Made by a program: the position numbers and the translations under genes. This document shows, piece by piece, positions 43,547 to 52,770 of a DNA stretch of 64,000 nt (its first letter is position 1; every line of letters starts with the position of its first letter). Origin of the DNA: Devosia naphthalenivorans (GTDB lineage: Bacteria; Pseudomonadota; Alphaproteobacteria; Rhizobiales; Devosiaceae). The notes below the pieces were generated by a model that did no database searches, was not told the DNA's origin, and worked only from the letters and a program-made list of their open reading frames with translations. The DNA is taken from positions 1-64,000 of the forward strand of contig NZ_PYVW01000015.1 in NCBI RefSeq assembly GCF_003056355.1, in the 5' to 3' direction.

Positions 43547-44560
43547 CTAGGCGCTGCGCACCGATGATCGCTGCCGCCACATGCGGAACAGGATCGGCAG
43601 GGCGATCACCATGATCAGCAATGCGCCGATGAAGATCGACATCACGATCCCCGGCACGTTGAGAAGACCCAGCCCGAAGGTCACCAGCCCCATGATCAGC
43701 GCCGCGAGGACGACGCCCACGATCGAGCCGGCGCCACCCAGGATCGAAACTCCGCCCAGCACCACCATGGTGATGGCTTCGAGTTCCCATCCCTCGGCAA
43801 TCGACGGGCGGGTGGAGCCGAGCCGCGCAGTCAGCAGAACCGCTGCCATGCCGCTCATCAGGCCGGTGAGGCAAAACAGGATGAACTTGGTACGAGCGAC
43901 ACGCACGCCGGAGAACTCCGCCGCCACGTCGTTATTGCCGATAGCGTAGACCCGGCGCCCGAAATTGGTGCGTTGCAGCAGCACAAAGTAGACAGCGGCG
44001 CAAACCAGGAACAGCACGAGTTCGAACGAGATCACCCAATATACATAGCCCTGGCCGAACCAGGAAAAGCTTGCCGGATAGCCCTTGAAGCTCTGGTCGC
44101 CCAGGATGATGAAGCTGATGCCGCGGAAGAGGCTCATGGTGCCGATCGTGACCACTATGGACGGCAGCTTGAGGCCGGTCACAAGGAAGCCGTTGAACGC
44201 GCCGCAGAGGATGCCGGTGCCGATGCCGATCGCCACCAGGGCCGGCGTGTCGGCACCAAACTGCAGCGCCCAACCCATCAGCGTGGATGCCAGTGCGATG
44301 ATCGCGGCAACCGACAGGTCGATTTCGCCGGAGATGATCAGCAGCGCCATGGCGAGCGCAATCAAGGCCTTCTCGGTGAAGTTGAACGTCATGTCCGAAA
44401 GGGACCATTCGTTCAGGAAGTAGGGCGATGCGAGTGAATTGAGGATGAAGATGGCGATGGCCACCAGCACCAGTAGCGATTCCCAGCTCAACACGGTTGC
44501 CTTGAACGGGCTATCCAGACGGTTAGGTAGGCGGCGAGGGGTTGCGGTTGTGTCGGTCAT
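43547..44560 (-). CDS. rhaQ: Rhamnose ABC transporter permease RhaQ
   Basis: 337-residue inner-membrane permease of the ribose/rhamnose (CUT2) type with about nine hydrophobic helices. It carries AIALASTLMGW and VSILGGAGSIVGVVLAALIMG, the conserved CUT2 permease segments. It overlaps rhaP by 4 bp and is the second permease of the importer. In Rhizobium leguminosarum rhaQ is followed by rhaU (mutarotase) and rhaK (kinase); here the ergothionase-like gene follows instead. Confidence 0.88.
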   Translation of the reverse strand: MTDTTATPRRLPNRLDSPFKATVLSWESLLVLVAIAIFILNSLASPYFLNEWSLSDMTFNFTEKALIALAMALLIISGEIDLSVAAIIALASTLMGWALQFGADTPALVAIGIGTGILCGAFNGFLVTGLKLPSIVVTIGTMSLFRGISFIILGDQSFKGYPASFSWFGQGYVYWVISFELVLFLVCAAVYFVLLQRTNFGRRVYAIGNNDVAAEFSGVRVARTKFILFCLTGLMSGMAAVLLTARLGSTRPSIAEGWELEAITMVVLGGVSILGGAGSIVGVVLAALIMGLVTFGLGLLNVPGIVMSIFIGALLIMVIALPILFRMWRQRSSVRSA

Positions 44561-45534
44561 ACGGCCTCCGCCTTCTTCAGGATGATCCGGCCCTTGCGTT
44601 GTTCGCCACGGGCGTTCAGCACCACGGCAAGCAGGATCGCCGAGCCGGAAATCGCCATCTGCCAGAACGGCGATATATTGATGACAGGCAGGGCGTTGTT
44701 GATGACGCCGAGGAAGAGCGCCCCGAGCAGTACGCCCGTGACGGTGCCGATGCCGCCGGCGATGGACACGCCACCGATCACGCAGGCCGCGATGATGGTG
44801 AGTTCATATCCGCTCGCCACTTCCGTCGACGCGATCACGTAGCGGGACACCCAGAGATAGCCGCAAAGGCCGGCCATGGCGCCCGCAATGGTGAAGGCCA
44901 TGAACTTGGTGCGGCCTACGTCGATGCCGGTATAGACCGATGCTGTCGGATTGACGCCGATGGCATAGAAGGAGCGCCCGAGAGGTGTTCGCGTCATCAT
45001 AAGCCAGAACAGCAGCGCCACGACGATGGCGAACCAGCTCAGCAATGGCAGGCCGAGGAACACCATGCGCTGCAGATTGATGAAATCGGGGCTCATCTGG
45101 GCCGCGTTGACCCAGGCGCCGTTGGAAATCACGAACACCAGGCCGCGGTAGATCGTCAGCGTGCCGAGCGTCACCACGATCGGCGGGATGCTCAGCTTCC
45201 ACACCAGCACGCCATTGAACGCGCCCAGCCCTGCGCCAATGACGACGCACATCGCCATCAGCAGCGGGATCGGCGCGCCGGGGAATGCCGCGTTGGTCAT
45301 GGCGACGATCATGCCGGTGAGCGCCAGATTGGCGGCCATGGACAGGTCGATCGAGCGGGTGAGGATCACCACCATCTGCCCGAGTGCGAGCATCATCAGA
45401 ATGGAGGTGTCGTTGAAAATGGTCAGCAGATTCTGCGGCTGAGCGAAGCGCGGGAAACGCGCGGTGACGATCACCAGCAGCAGCAGAATGGCGAGGCCGA
45501 GCCAGATTTCGCGGTGTTTGGTCAGCGCCTTCAT
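44557..45534 (-). CDS. rhaP: Rhamnose ABC transporter permease RhaP
   Basis: 325-residue CUT2-type permease with an N-terminal LAILLLLVIVTARFPRF helix and the conserved GGVSIAGGIGTVTGVLLGALFLG near the C terminus. It overlaps rhaT and rhaQ by 4 bp. With RhaQ it forms the membrane channel for rhamnose import. Confidence 0.88.
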   Translation of the reverse strand: MKALTKHREIWLGLAILLLLVIVTARFPRFAQPQNLLTIFNDTSILMMLALGQMVVILTRSIDLSMAANLALTGMIVAMTNAAFPGAPIPLLMAMCVVIGAGLGAFNGVLVWKLSIPPIVVTLGTLTIYRGLVFVISNGAWVNAAQMSPDFINLQRMVFLGLPLLSWFAIVVALLFWLMMTRTPLGRSFYAIGVNPTASVYTGIDVGRTKFMAFTIAGAMAGLCGYLWVSRYVIASTEVASGYELTIIAACVIGGVSIAGGIGTVTGVLLGALFLGVINNALPVINISPFWQMAISGSAILLAVVLNARGEQRKGRIILKKAEAV

Positions 45535-47036
45535 GCCGCCTGCTCCTCGGCTATGCCGGCGGCCAGCCGCACCAGCGTTTCGGGCTGCAGGCCGTTGTTC
45601 TCCAGTGTGTCGACGATCCGGCCCTCGCGCATGACGACGATGCGGTCGCTCATCCCCAGCACTTCGGGCAGTTCGGACGAGACCATGATCACACTCAAGC
45701 CCTCGGCCACCAGTTCGCTCATGAACTGATGCACGGCCGCCTTGGAGCCGATGTCGATGCCTTTGGTCGGTTCATCGAGAATGATGACCTTGGGCAGCGT
45801 TGCGAGCCACTTGGCGATCACCACCTTCTGCTGGTTGCCGCCCGACAGGGTCGAAACGTCTTGGCTGAGGGAGGATGCGCGCAGGTCCAGCCGTTCGGTA
45901 TAGGTGCGGGCGAGGGCATATTCCTCGGCCATGCGCAGGAAGCCGGACTTGGACGTCTTGCGAAGCGACGGCAAGGAGACGTTCTTGAAAATCGGTTCTC
46001 CCGTAATGACGCCCTGCTTGCCGCGCTCCTCGGGCACATAGACGATGCCGGCTTCGACGGCGTCCGCGGCGGATTTCGGCGATATGATTTGCCCGTTTAG
46101 GACCAGGGAGCCGCTTGACGGCTGGGTCATGCCGAAGACGGCCTGCATCACCTCGGAGCGCCCTGCCCCGACCAGCCCGTAAAAGCCGAGAATCTCACCC
46201 TTGCTCACGGCAAAGGAGATGTCCTCGAATTCGGTGGGGTGGCTCAGTCCATTGGCTTCGAGCACGGTCTCGCCGATGGTCGCTGTGCGCTCAGGGAAGA
46301 TGTGGTCGACGGCACGGCCCACCATCATCTGCACGATCTGGCTTTGGGTGGTGTTCTTGATCATTCCCTTGCCCACCTGTTCCCCATCGCGGAACACGAT
46401 GAAGCGGTCCGCGATGCGATAGATTTCGTCGAACTTGTGGGAGATGAAGAGGATCGCCTTGCCGTCCTGCTTGAGCAGTTCGATGAGGACGTAGAGTTCT
46501 TCGATTTCCTTCTGGCTCAAGGCGGCGGTGGGCTCGTCCATGATGACCACAGCAGCATCGATCGAGAGCGCCCGCGCTACCGCCACGAGGTGCTTCTTGG
46601 CAATGCCGAGTTCCCTAAGCTTGATGTCGGGGTCGATCCCCGCCGCCATGGCGTCCAGCGTCGCTCTGGCTTCGGCACGCATCTTGCGCCAATCGATCAT
46701 CCCGAAACGGTTGCGCGGCGCGTGGCCCAGATAGATGTTTTCGGCGACGGTCATCTCGTCGAACAGCACGGTTTCCTGATGGATCGCCGTGATGCCGACC
46801 GCCGATGCAGAATGGGCAGTCGGCAGCGTCACGATCTTGCCGGCGACCCGGATTTCACCGGCGTCTGGTTGGTAGATGCCGGTCATGGTCTTGACCAGCG
46901 TCGACTTACCCGCGCCGTTCTCGCCGATCAGCGCGGTGACCTCGCCGGGATAAAGCTCCAGCGACACATCGTTGAGCGCCCGAACGCCGGGGAAGCTCTT
47001 GGATATGCCGGAGAGGGTGAGGATGGGTTCGGTCAT
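45531..47036 (-). CDS. rhaT: Rhamnose ABC transporter ATP-binding protein RhaT
   Basis: 501-residue ATPase with two nucleotide-binding domains, as in CUT2 importers. The first has Walker A GENGAGKST and Walker B VVIMDEPTAALS, with a weakened signature (LRELGIAKKHLV). The second has GLVGAGRSE in place of Walker A, the signature LSGGNQQKV and Walker B VIILDEPTKGID. In R. leguminosarum the homologue is required for rhamnose uptake. (This RhaT is unrelated to the E. coli rhamnose/proton symporter of the same name.) A long hairpin separates it from rhaS. Confidence 0.9.
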   Translation of the reverse strand: MTEPILTLSGISKSFPGVRALNDVSLELYPGEVTALIGENGAGKSTLVKTMTGIYQPDAGEIRVAGKIVTLPTAHSASAVGITAIHQETVLFDEMTVAENIYLGHAPRNRFGMIDWRKMRAEARATLDAMAAGIDPDIKLRELGIAKKHLVAVARALSIDAAVVIMDEPTAALSQKEIEELYVLIELLKQDGKAILFISHKFDEIYRIADRFIVFRDGEQVGKGMIKNTTQSQIVQMMVGRAVDHIFPERTATIGETVLEANGLSHPTEFEDISFAVSKGEILGFYGLVGAGRSEVMQAVFGMTQPSSGSLVLNGQIISPKSAADAVEAGIVYVPEERGKQGVITGEPIFKNVSLPSLRKTSKSGFLRMAEEYALARTYTERLDLRASSLSQDVSTLSGGNQQKVVIAKWLATLPKVIILDEPTKGIDIGSKAAVHQFMSELVAEGLSVIMVSSELPEVLGMSDRIVVMREGRIVDTLENNGLQPETLVRLAAGIAEEQAA

Positions 47037-47060
47037 GAAGCGGTCTTTGAGCCTTCACCA

Positions 47061-47128
47061 CGTCATTCCCGCGAAGGCGGGAATCTCCCTTCGGCTGAAA
47101 GGGGATTCCCGCCTTCGCGGGAATGACG
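47061..47128. repeat. Long inverted repeat between rhaS and rhaT
   Basis: CGTCATTCCCGCGAAGGCGG and its complement extend to arms of about 28 bp around a short GGCTGA-type loop. Same GGGAATGACG family as 40906-40947, and again placed directly after a binding-protein gene. Confidence 0.88.
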
Positions 47129-47175
47129 CCGTGGGTTGGAAGGTGGCCGGGCGCATGCGCCCGGCCGTAGCAGTC

Positions 47176-48162
47176 TCAATAAATCTTGCTGAACTCTTCG
47201 ATGTTGGACTTGTCGAACTGGAACGGCACGGCCATTGCAGCAGCGTTGGTGTCGTCCAGGGTCACTTCGCCAACGCGGCCGATCGAGAAGGTTGCGCCCG
47301 GAGCAGCTTCTTCGCCTTCAACCAGTGCGTTGGCCAGCATCACGGCCGAGTAGCCCAGATCGATCGGGTTCCACAGGGCAACGGCCTGCGAAGCACCATT
47401 GTCGATGAACTGCTTGAACTCGGATGGCAGCGCGAGGCCGGTCACGTTGATCTTGCCGATCAAATCTTGGTCGGTGACCACCTGGGCCGCCGCAACAACG
47501 CCGACCGTGGTCGGGGCTATGATGGCCTTGAGATCAGGATAGGCTGCAATCAGGCCCTTGGCTTCGTCGGTGGACTTCACCGAGTCGTCGTCGCCATAGA
47601 CGGTCGCGACCAGATTGATGTTGGGGAACTTCTCGGGCAGCGCAGCTTTGGCCGCTTCGATCCAGGCGTTCTGGTTGGTTGCCGTTGACGCAGCCGACAG
47701 GATCGCCACGTCGCCACCTTCGGGCAGATAATCGGCGGCCAGCTTGATAATGGTTTCGCCGATCAGGGCGGTGTCGGATGGGTTAAGATGGATCTGGCGG
47801 CCTTCTTCGGCAACGCCGGAGTCGAACGACACAACCTTGATGCCGCGCTGCATGGCGCGCTGCAGAGCCGGCACCAGCGCATCAGGATCGTTGGCGGAGA
47901 TGGCGATGGCGTCGACCTGCTGGGCGATCAGCGAGTTGATGACTTCGATCTGGGCTTCGGCGGTTGCAGCTGTTGGGCCGGTATAGATGACTTCGACATC
48001 GCCCAGTTCGGCGGCAGCTTCCTGCGCGCCCTTGTTGGCGGCGTCAAAGAAGCCGTTGCCGAGCGACTTCACGACGAGCGCGATGCGGGTCTGGGCATAG
48101 GCTGGAGCGGCGAGCAACACTGCAACGGCAGTGGTGGCGGCCAGTACTTTCAAAAGCTTCAC
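47176..48162 (-). CDS. rhaS: Rhamnose-binding periplasmic protein RhaS
   Basis: 328-residue CUT2-type sugar-binding protein with a signal peptide (VKLLKVLAATTAVAVLLAAP, cleavage after AYA). The GTG at 48162 was chosen: GGGAGG lies eight bases upstream, and it puts the signal peptide at the N terminus. The mature part begins with the sugar-binding pattern IALVVKSLGNGFFDAANKGAQ. It is first in the rhaSTPQ transport operon, 43 bp after the rhaR stop. Confidence 0.9.
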   Translation of the reverse strand: MKLLKVLAATTAVAVLLAAPAYAQTRIALVVKSLGNGFFDAANKGAQEAAAELGDVEVIYTGPTAATAEAQIEVINSLIAQQVDAIAISANDPDALVPALQRAMQRGIKVVSFDSGVAEEGRQIHLNPSDTALIGETIIKLAADYLPEGGDVAILSAASTATNQNAWIEAAKAALPEKFPNINLVATVYGDDDSVKSTDEAKGLIAAYPDLKAIIAPTTVGVVAAAQVVTDQDLIGKINVTGLALPSEFKQFIDNGASQAVALWNPIDLGYSAVMLANALVEGEEAAPGATFSIGRVGEVTLDDTNAAAMAVPFQFDKSNIEEFSKIY

Positions 48163-48205
48163 TTCGGTTTCCCTCCCTGGGATCTTCTGGTCTTTGCGTT
48201 TCGCT

Positions 48206-49021
48206 TCAGGCGACGGCAGCTTGCCGCTCACTTGAGGCACTTGTTTCCGCCACGATGAGCCGCACGCCTGCCGTTTCCAGCATCTGGCGGTCTTCGTCGC
48301 GTATTCCGCTGTCGGTAATGACGGCGGCTATTCGGTCGAGCCCACACAGGATGAGGCTCGATCTCCCCGAAAACTTGGATGAATCGGCAAGCACGATGAC
48401 TTCGTCCGCCTGCCCGATCAGGGCGAGTTCGGACTGGACCACCATCGGGTCGGCTTCCATCAGCCCATGCGCGCCGATGCCCTGGCAGCCCAGGAACATG
48501 CGCTTGGCATAGAAGTGGCTCGCCACCACGCCGCCGAATGGCGACAGGATCACGTTCTGCTCGCGATAGATCGTGCCGCCGGGAATGACGACGGAATTGC
48601 GCGAGTTGTGAATGAGATATTCGGCAATGGCGAAGCTGTTGGTGAAAACGCTGAGCCGCCGGCCCGCCAGATGGTGCACCATCTGGTAGGTCGTCGTGCC
48701 GCCATTGATGATGATGGGCTCGCCATCGCGGCAGAGGTCGACGGCAGCGCGGGCGATGGCGCGCTTTTGCGCGATGTTGATGGTTTCGTTGACCGAGAAT
48801 GGCCGCCCCATCAGCGCGGACTGCTCGGGCGGATTGACCGCCTCGGCCCCGCCGCGCACCCGGCGCAGTTCCCCACGCTCGTCCAGTGCTGCGATATCGC
48901 GGCGAATGGTGGCTTCGGACGATCCCGTCACCTCGCACAAATCGGCAACGGTCATCACCGGGCGGCTTTGGACCGCGGCCAGGATCACTCTATGTCGCTC
49001 ACTCTCGTGCAATGCTGCCAT
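48206..49021 (-). CDS. rhaR: DeoR-family regulator of rhamnose genes
   Basis: 271-residue DeoR/GlpR-type regulator: an N-terminal helix-turn-helix (VADLCEVTGSSEATIRRDIAALDERG) and a sugar-phosphate isomerase-like sensor domain (IIINGGTTTYQM, then LADSSKF). In Rhizobium the homologue represses rhaSTPQUK and rhaDI. It is transcribed with rhaSTPQ and divergently from rhaDI. The ATG at 49021 has AGGAGG directly adjacent, which is unusually close. A TTG nine bases further in would be optimally spaced and is a possible real start. Confidence 0.87.
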   Translation of the reverse strand: MAALHESERHRVILAAVQSRPVMTVADLCEVTGSSEATIRRDIAALDERGELRRVRGGAEAVNPPEQSALMGRPFSVNETINIAQKRAIARAAVDLCRDGEPIIINGGTTTYQMVHHLAGRRLSVFTNSFAIAEYLIHNSRNSVVIPGGTIYREQNVILSPFGGVVASHFYAKRMFLGCQGIGAHGLMEADPMVVQSELALIGQADEVIVLADSSKFSGRSSLILCGLDRIAAVITDSGIRDEDRQMLETAGVRLIVAETSASSERQAAVA

Positions 49022-49054
49022 CCTCCTGACGCATTCCTTCACATTGAATCCGAT

Positions 49055-49133
49055 CAGTGTCAATCAACAAACCATCATCATTGAACAACGAATGCCGATC
49101 GCGATCATTCGTGATTGATTGTGATTGACACTG
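49055..49133. promoter_or_regulatory. Divergent rha operator region with nested inverted repeats
   Basis: Perfect 12-bp arms CAGTGTCAATCA (49055-49066) and TGATTGACACTG (49122-49133) face each other across 55 bp. Nested between them is ACGAATG/CATTCGT (49088-49112) around CCGATCGCGAT. The TGATTG half-site is repeated at 49112-49117. It is the shared control region of rhaR-STPQ and rhaDI. Confidence 0.75.
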
Positions 49134-49193
49134 ACGGGCGATCGTGGCCATCTCCCGCTCAATTCTTGACCATATCTCTTTGGAGGAGACCCC

Positions 49194-51293
49194 ATGTCCA
49201 CCACCGCGCCCAAGCGCCTTGCGAACCTTTGGGATGACGCAAAGGCCGCCGCCATGAGCGAGCCCGAGCGCCTCGTCTATCGCTCGAACCTGCTGGGCAG
49301 CGACAAGCGCGTCACCAATTATGGTGGCGGCAACACCTCCTCCAAAATCATGCAGAAGGACCCGCTCACCGGCGAGATGGTGGAAGTTCTCTGGGTCAAG
49401 GGCTCGGGCGGCGACAGCGCCTCGATCAAGCTCGATGGCTTCTCGACGCTCTACATGGACAAGCTGCGCGCGCTGAAGGGTCTCTATCGCGGCGTCGAAT
49501 TCGAAGACGAGATGGTGGGCTATTTGCCCCACGCCACGTTTAATCTCAATCCACGCGCCGCTTCGATCGACACCCCGCTTCATGCCTATGTGAACCACCC
49601 GTTCGTGGATCACATGCACCCCGATGCGATCATCGCCATTGCGGCCTCCAAGAACTCGCGCGAGCTCACGCAGCAGATCTTTGGCGACACGATCGGCTGG
49701 CTCCCCTGGAAGAAGCCCGGCTTCGAGCTCGGGCTATGGCTGGGCAAGTTCTGCGAAGAGAACCCCAACGCCAAGGGCCTGATCCTTGAATCGCACGGCC
49801 TCTTCACCTGGGGCGACACGCCTAAGGAATGCTACGAAACCACGATCGGCATCATCAACCAGGCCATCGAATGGTTTGAAAAGAAGACCGAAGGCAAGAC
49901 CATCTTTGGCGGCCAGGCCGTCGAGTCCTTGCCTGCCGAACAGCGCCGCGCCATTGCCGCTCGCCTGATGCCCAAGATCCGTGGCTTCATCTCCGAAGAC
50001 AGCCACAAGCTCGGCCATTTCGATGACTCGGCAGCCGTGCTGGAGTTCGTCAACTCCAAGAACCTTCGTCCGCTCGCCGCCTTGGGCACCTCCTGCCCCG
50101 ACCATTTTCTGCGCACCAAGATCCGCCCACTGGTGATCGACTTCGACCCTGCCAATCCCGACGTTGATGCCGTCATCGCCGACCTGGCTGACGCGATTGC
50201 CGCTTATCGCGCCGACTACACCGCCTATTACGAGCGCTCCAAACACGACAACTCGCCCGCCATCCGCGATCCCAATGCCGTGGTCTACCTGATCCCGGGC
50301 GTCGGCATGATCACCTTCGCCAAGGACAAGGCCACCGCTCGCATCTCCGGCGAGTTCTATGTCAACGCCATCAACGTGATGCGCGGCGCCTCCACCGTCA
50401 GCGAGTACCAGGGCCTGCCTGAGCAGGAGGCCTTTGACATCGAATACTGGCTGCTGGAGGAAGCGAAGCTCCAGCGCATGCCCAAGCCAAAGTCCCTTGC
50501 CGGCAAGATTGCGCTGGTCACCGGCGGCGCCGGCGGCATCGGCAAGGCCACTGCCGTTCGCCTCCTGCGCGAAGGCGCTTGCGTGGTACTAGCCGATATC
50601 GACCAGGCAGCGCTCGACAGCGCCAATCAAGAGCTGAGCTCCGTGTTCGGCAAAGATGTCGTCCGCCCGGTCAACATCAACGTCACCCGCGAAGAGCAGG
50701 TCATTTCCGGCTTCGCCCACGCCGTGGTGGAGTTCGGCGGGCTCGACATCCTCGTGTCCAATGCCGGCCTCGCGTCCTCCGCGCCGATCGAGGACACCAC
50801 GCTCGAGCTGTGGAACAAGAACATGGACATCCTGTCCACGGGCTATTTCCTGGTCAGCCGCGAAGCGTTCCGCCTGTTCCGTCAACAAAAAATCGGCGGC
50901 AATGTCGTGTTCGTTGCATCCAAGAACGGCCTTGCCGCGTCGCCAAACGCTGCCGCTTATTGCACCGCCAAGGCCGCCGAAATCCATCTGGCCCGCTGCC
51001 TGGCGCTGGAAGGCGCTGGCGAGCAGATCCGGATCAACGTCGTCAACCCGGACGCCGTTTTGCGCGGCTCCAAGATCTGGGCAGGCGAATGGCTAGAGCA
51101 GCGCGCATCGACCTACAAGACCGACAAGGACGGCCTGGAGGAGATGTATCGCGAGCGCTCCATGTTGAAGCGTTCCGTGTTCCCCGAGGACATCGCCGAA
51201 GCTATCTATTTCTTTGCCTCGGAGGCGTCGGCCAAGTCCACGGGCAACATCATCAACGTCGACGCGGGCAACGCGCAGTCGTTTACGCGGTAA
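49194..51293 (+). CDS. rhaD: Bifunctional rhamnulose-1-phosphate aldolase/short-chain dehydrogenase
   Basis: 699-residue fusion. The N-terminal ~400 residues are a class II aldolase/adducin domain with NYGGGNTSSK and the metal-binding FVDHMHPDAIIAI (His-x-His). From about residue 436 there is a short-chain dehydrogenase with VTGGAGGIGKA and YCTAK (Tyr-x3-Lys). This arrangement is characteristic of RhaD/RhaE-type proteins of the rhizobial rhamnose pathway, giving lactaldehyde and dihydroxyacetone phosphate and oxidising or reducing the lactaldehyde. A GGAGGAG site precedes the ATG. First gene of the rhaDI operon. Confidence 0.93.
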   Translation: MSTTAPKRLANLWDDAKAAAMSEPERLVYRSNLLGSDKRVTNYGGGNTSSKIMQKDPLTGEMVEVLWVKGSGGDSASIKLDGFSTLYMDKLRALKGLYRGVEFEDEMVGYLPHATFNLNPRAASIDTPLHAYVNHPFVDHMHPDAIIAIAASKNSRELTQQIFGDTIGWLPWKKPGFELGLWLGKFCEENPNAKGLILESHGLFTWGDTPKECYETTIGIINQAIEWFEKKTEGKTIFGGQAVESLPAEQRRAIAARLMPKIRGFISEDSHKLGHFDDSAAVLEFVNSKNLRPLAALGTSCPDHFLRTKIRPLVIDFDPANPDVDAVIADLADAIAAYRADYTAYYERSKHDNSPAIRDPNAVVYLIPGVGMITFAKDKATARISGEFYVNAINVMRGASTVSEYQGLPEQEAFDIEYWLLEEAKLQRMPKPKSLAGKIALVTGGAGGIGKATAVRLLREGACVVLADIDQAALDSANQELSSVFGKDVVRPVNINVTREEQVISGFAHAVVEFGGLDILVSNAGLASSAPIEDTTLELWNKNMDILSTGYFLVSREAFRLFRQQKIGGNVVFVASKNGLAASPNAAAYCTAKAAEIHLARCLALEGAGEQIRINVVNPDAVLRGSKIWAGEWLEQRASTYKTDKDGLEEMYRERSMLKRSVFPEDIAEAIYFFASEASAKSTGNIINVDAGNAQSFTR

Positions 51294-51317
51294 GGGGCGC
51301 TATCTCTCCACACCCAC

Positions 51318-51389
51318 GTGTCACCCCGGCGGAGGCCGGGGTCCATCCTGAGACGTCAAGATGGATACCGGCCTTCGCCGGTACGACAC
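51318..51389. repeat. Inverted repeat between rhaD and rhaI
   Basis: GTGTCACCCCGGCGGAGGCC pairs imperfectly with the segment ending CGGCCTTCGCCGGTACGACAC, with a further GTCCATC/GATGGAT pair inside. Sequence differs from the GGGAATGACG family, but the position (after the first gene of an operon) is the same. Confidence 0.8.
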
Positions 51390-51418
51390 CGAGTGAGTGG
51401 AGCAGCCGGAGGAAACAA

Positions 51419-52708
51419 ATGACCGAATACATCATCGACAAATCCACCGTCGAAGCCGAGAACGCCAAGCACGAGGCCAGTCTGCGCGCCGACTATGACA
51501 GCCTGGGCGAGCGCCTCGACCGGCGCGGCATCTCCATCGATGCCATCAAAGCCAAGGTTTCCCAATTCAACATCGCCGTTCCCTCCTGGGGCGTTGGCAC
51601 TGGCGGCACGCGCTTTGCCCGCTTCCCCGGCCCTGGCGAGCCGCGCGACATCTTCGACAAGATCGAGGACTGCGCCGTTATCGCCCAGCTGACGCAGGCG
51701 ACCAACACCGTCTCGCTCCACATCCCGTGGGACAAGGCCGATCCCAACCGCCTGAAGCAAGCTGCATCGCGCTTCAACCTCGGCTTCGACGCGATGAACT
51801 CCAACACCTTTGCTGATGCCAAGGGCCAGTTGCAGAGCTACAAGTATGGCTCCCTCTCGGCCGCCGACGCCCCTACCCGCCAGCAGGCAATCGAGCACAA
51901 TCTCGAATGCATCGAGATCGGCAAGACCATTGGGTCCAAGGCCCTGACCGTCTGGATCGGCGACGGCTCCAATTTCCCCGGCCAGGTCAACTTCGCCACC
52001 CAATTCGAGCGCTATCTCGACTCGGCCAAGGCTATCTACGCCGCCCTGCCCGATGACTGGCGCATCTATACCGAACACAAGATGTACGAGCCGGCGTTCT
52101 ATTCGACCGTCGTGCAGGATTGGGGCACCAATTACATCATCGCCAAGGAGCTGGGCGAGAAGGCCTATTGCCTGGTCGACCTCGGCCACCATGCGCCCAA
52201 CGTAAACATCGAGATGATCGTCTCGCGCCTGGCCCAGTTCGGCAAGCTCGGCGGCTTCCACTTCAACGACAGCAAATATGGCGACGACGATCTCGACGCC
52301 GGCTCGGTCGATCCCTATCGCCTGTTCCTCGTCTTCAACGAGCTGGTCGACATCGAAACGCGCGACGCCAATTTCCATCCGGCCCACATGCTGGACCAGT
52401 CCCACAACGTCACCGATCCAATCGAGTCGCTGATGCTGTCGGCGTCCGACGTGCAGCGTGCCTATGCGCAGGCGCTGCTTGTTGACCGGAAGGGCCTATC
52501 GGAGGCTCAAGATGCTAACGATCCGCTAACCGCAACGCAGCGTCTGCGCACCGCCTACCGCACTGATGTCGAACCGATCCTGGCGATGTCGCGGTTTGAA
52601 AAGGGAGGCGCCATCGACCTGCTCGGCACCTATCGCGCGGCGGGGTACCGCCAGAAAGTCGCCGAAATCCGTCCAGAAGTCGCCGCCGGTTCCGGCGGTA
52701 TCGTCTAG
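51419..52708 (+). CDS. rhaI: L-rhamnose isomerase (rhizobial RhaI type)
   Basis: 429-residue sugar isomerase of the xylose isomerase-like TIM-barrel superfamily. It carries TVWIGDGSNFPGQ, YTEHKMYEP (metal-binding Glu and His) and LVDLGHHAPNVNIE (metal-binding Asp). It converts L-rhamnose to L-rhamnulose. The start at 51419 follows GGAGGAAAC; the frame stays open far upstream, inside rhaD, as a shadow. It is followed by a terminator shared with the convergent LysR gene. Confidence 0.93.
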   Translation: MTEYIIDKSTVEAENAKHEASLRADYDSLGERLDRRGISIDAIKAKVSQFNIAVPSWGVGTGGTRFARFPGPGEPRDIFDKIEDCAVIAQLTQATNTVSLHIPWDKADPNRLKQAASRFNLGFDAMNSNTFADAKGQLQSYKYGSLSAADAPTRQQAIEHNLECIEIGKTIGSKALTVWIGDGSNFPGQVNFATQFERYLDSAKAIYAALPDDWRIYTEHKMYEPAFYSTVVQDWGTNYIIAKELGEKAYCLVDLGHHAPNVNIEMIVSRLAQFGKLGGFHFNDSKYGDDDLDAGSVDPYRLFLVFNELVDIETRDANFHPAHMLDQSHNVTDPIESLMLSASDVQRAYAQALLVDRKGLSEAQDANDPLTATQRLRTAYRTDVEPILAMSRFEKGGAIDLLGTYRAAGYRQKVAEIRPEVAAGSGGIV

Positions 52709-52740
52709 ATATCCACGCGCCTCCCGCGGGGAGAAAGCGA

Positions 52741-52766
52741 AGGCCCGTGAAGCGATCCACGGGCCT
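52741..52766. terminator. Bidirectional terminator between rhaI and the LysR gene
   Basis: AGGCCCGTG and CACGGGCCT form 9-bp perfect arms around an 8-base loop between two convergent genes. Confidence 0.7.
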
Positions 52767-52770
52767 ATTG

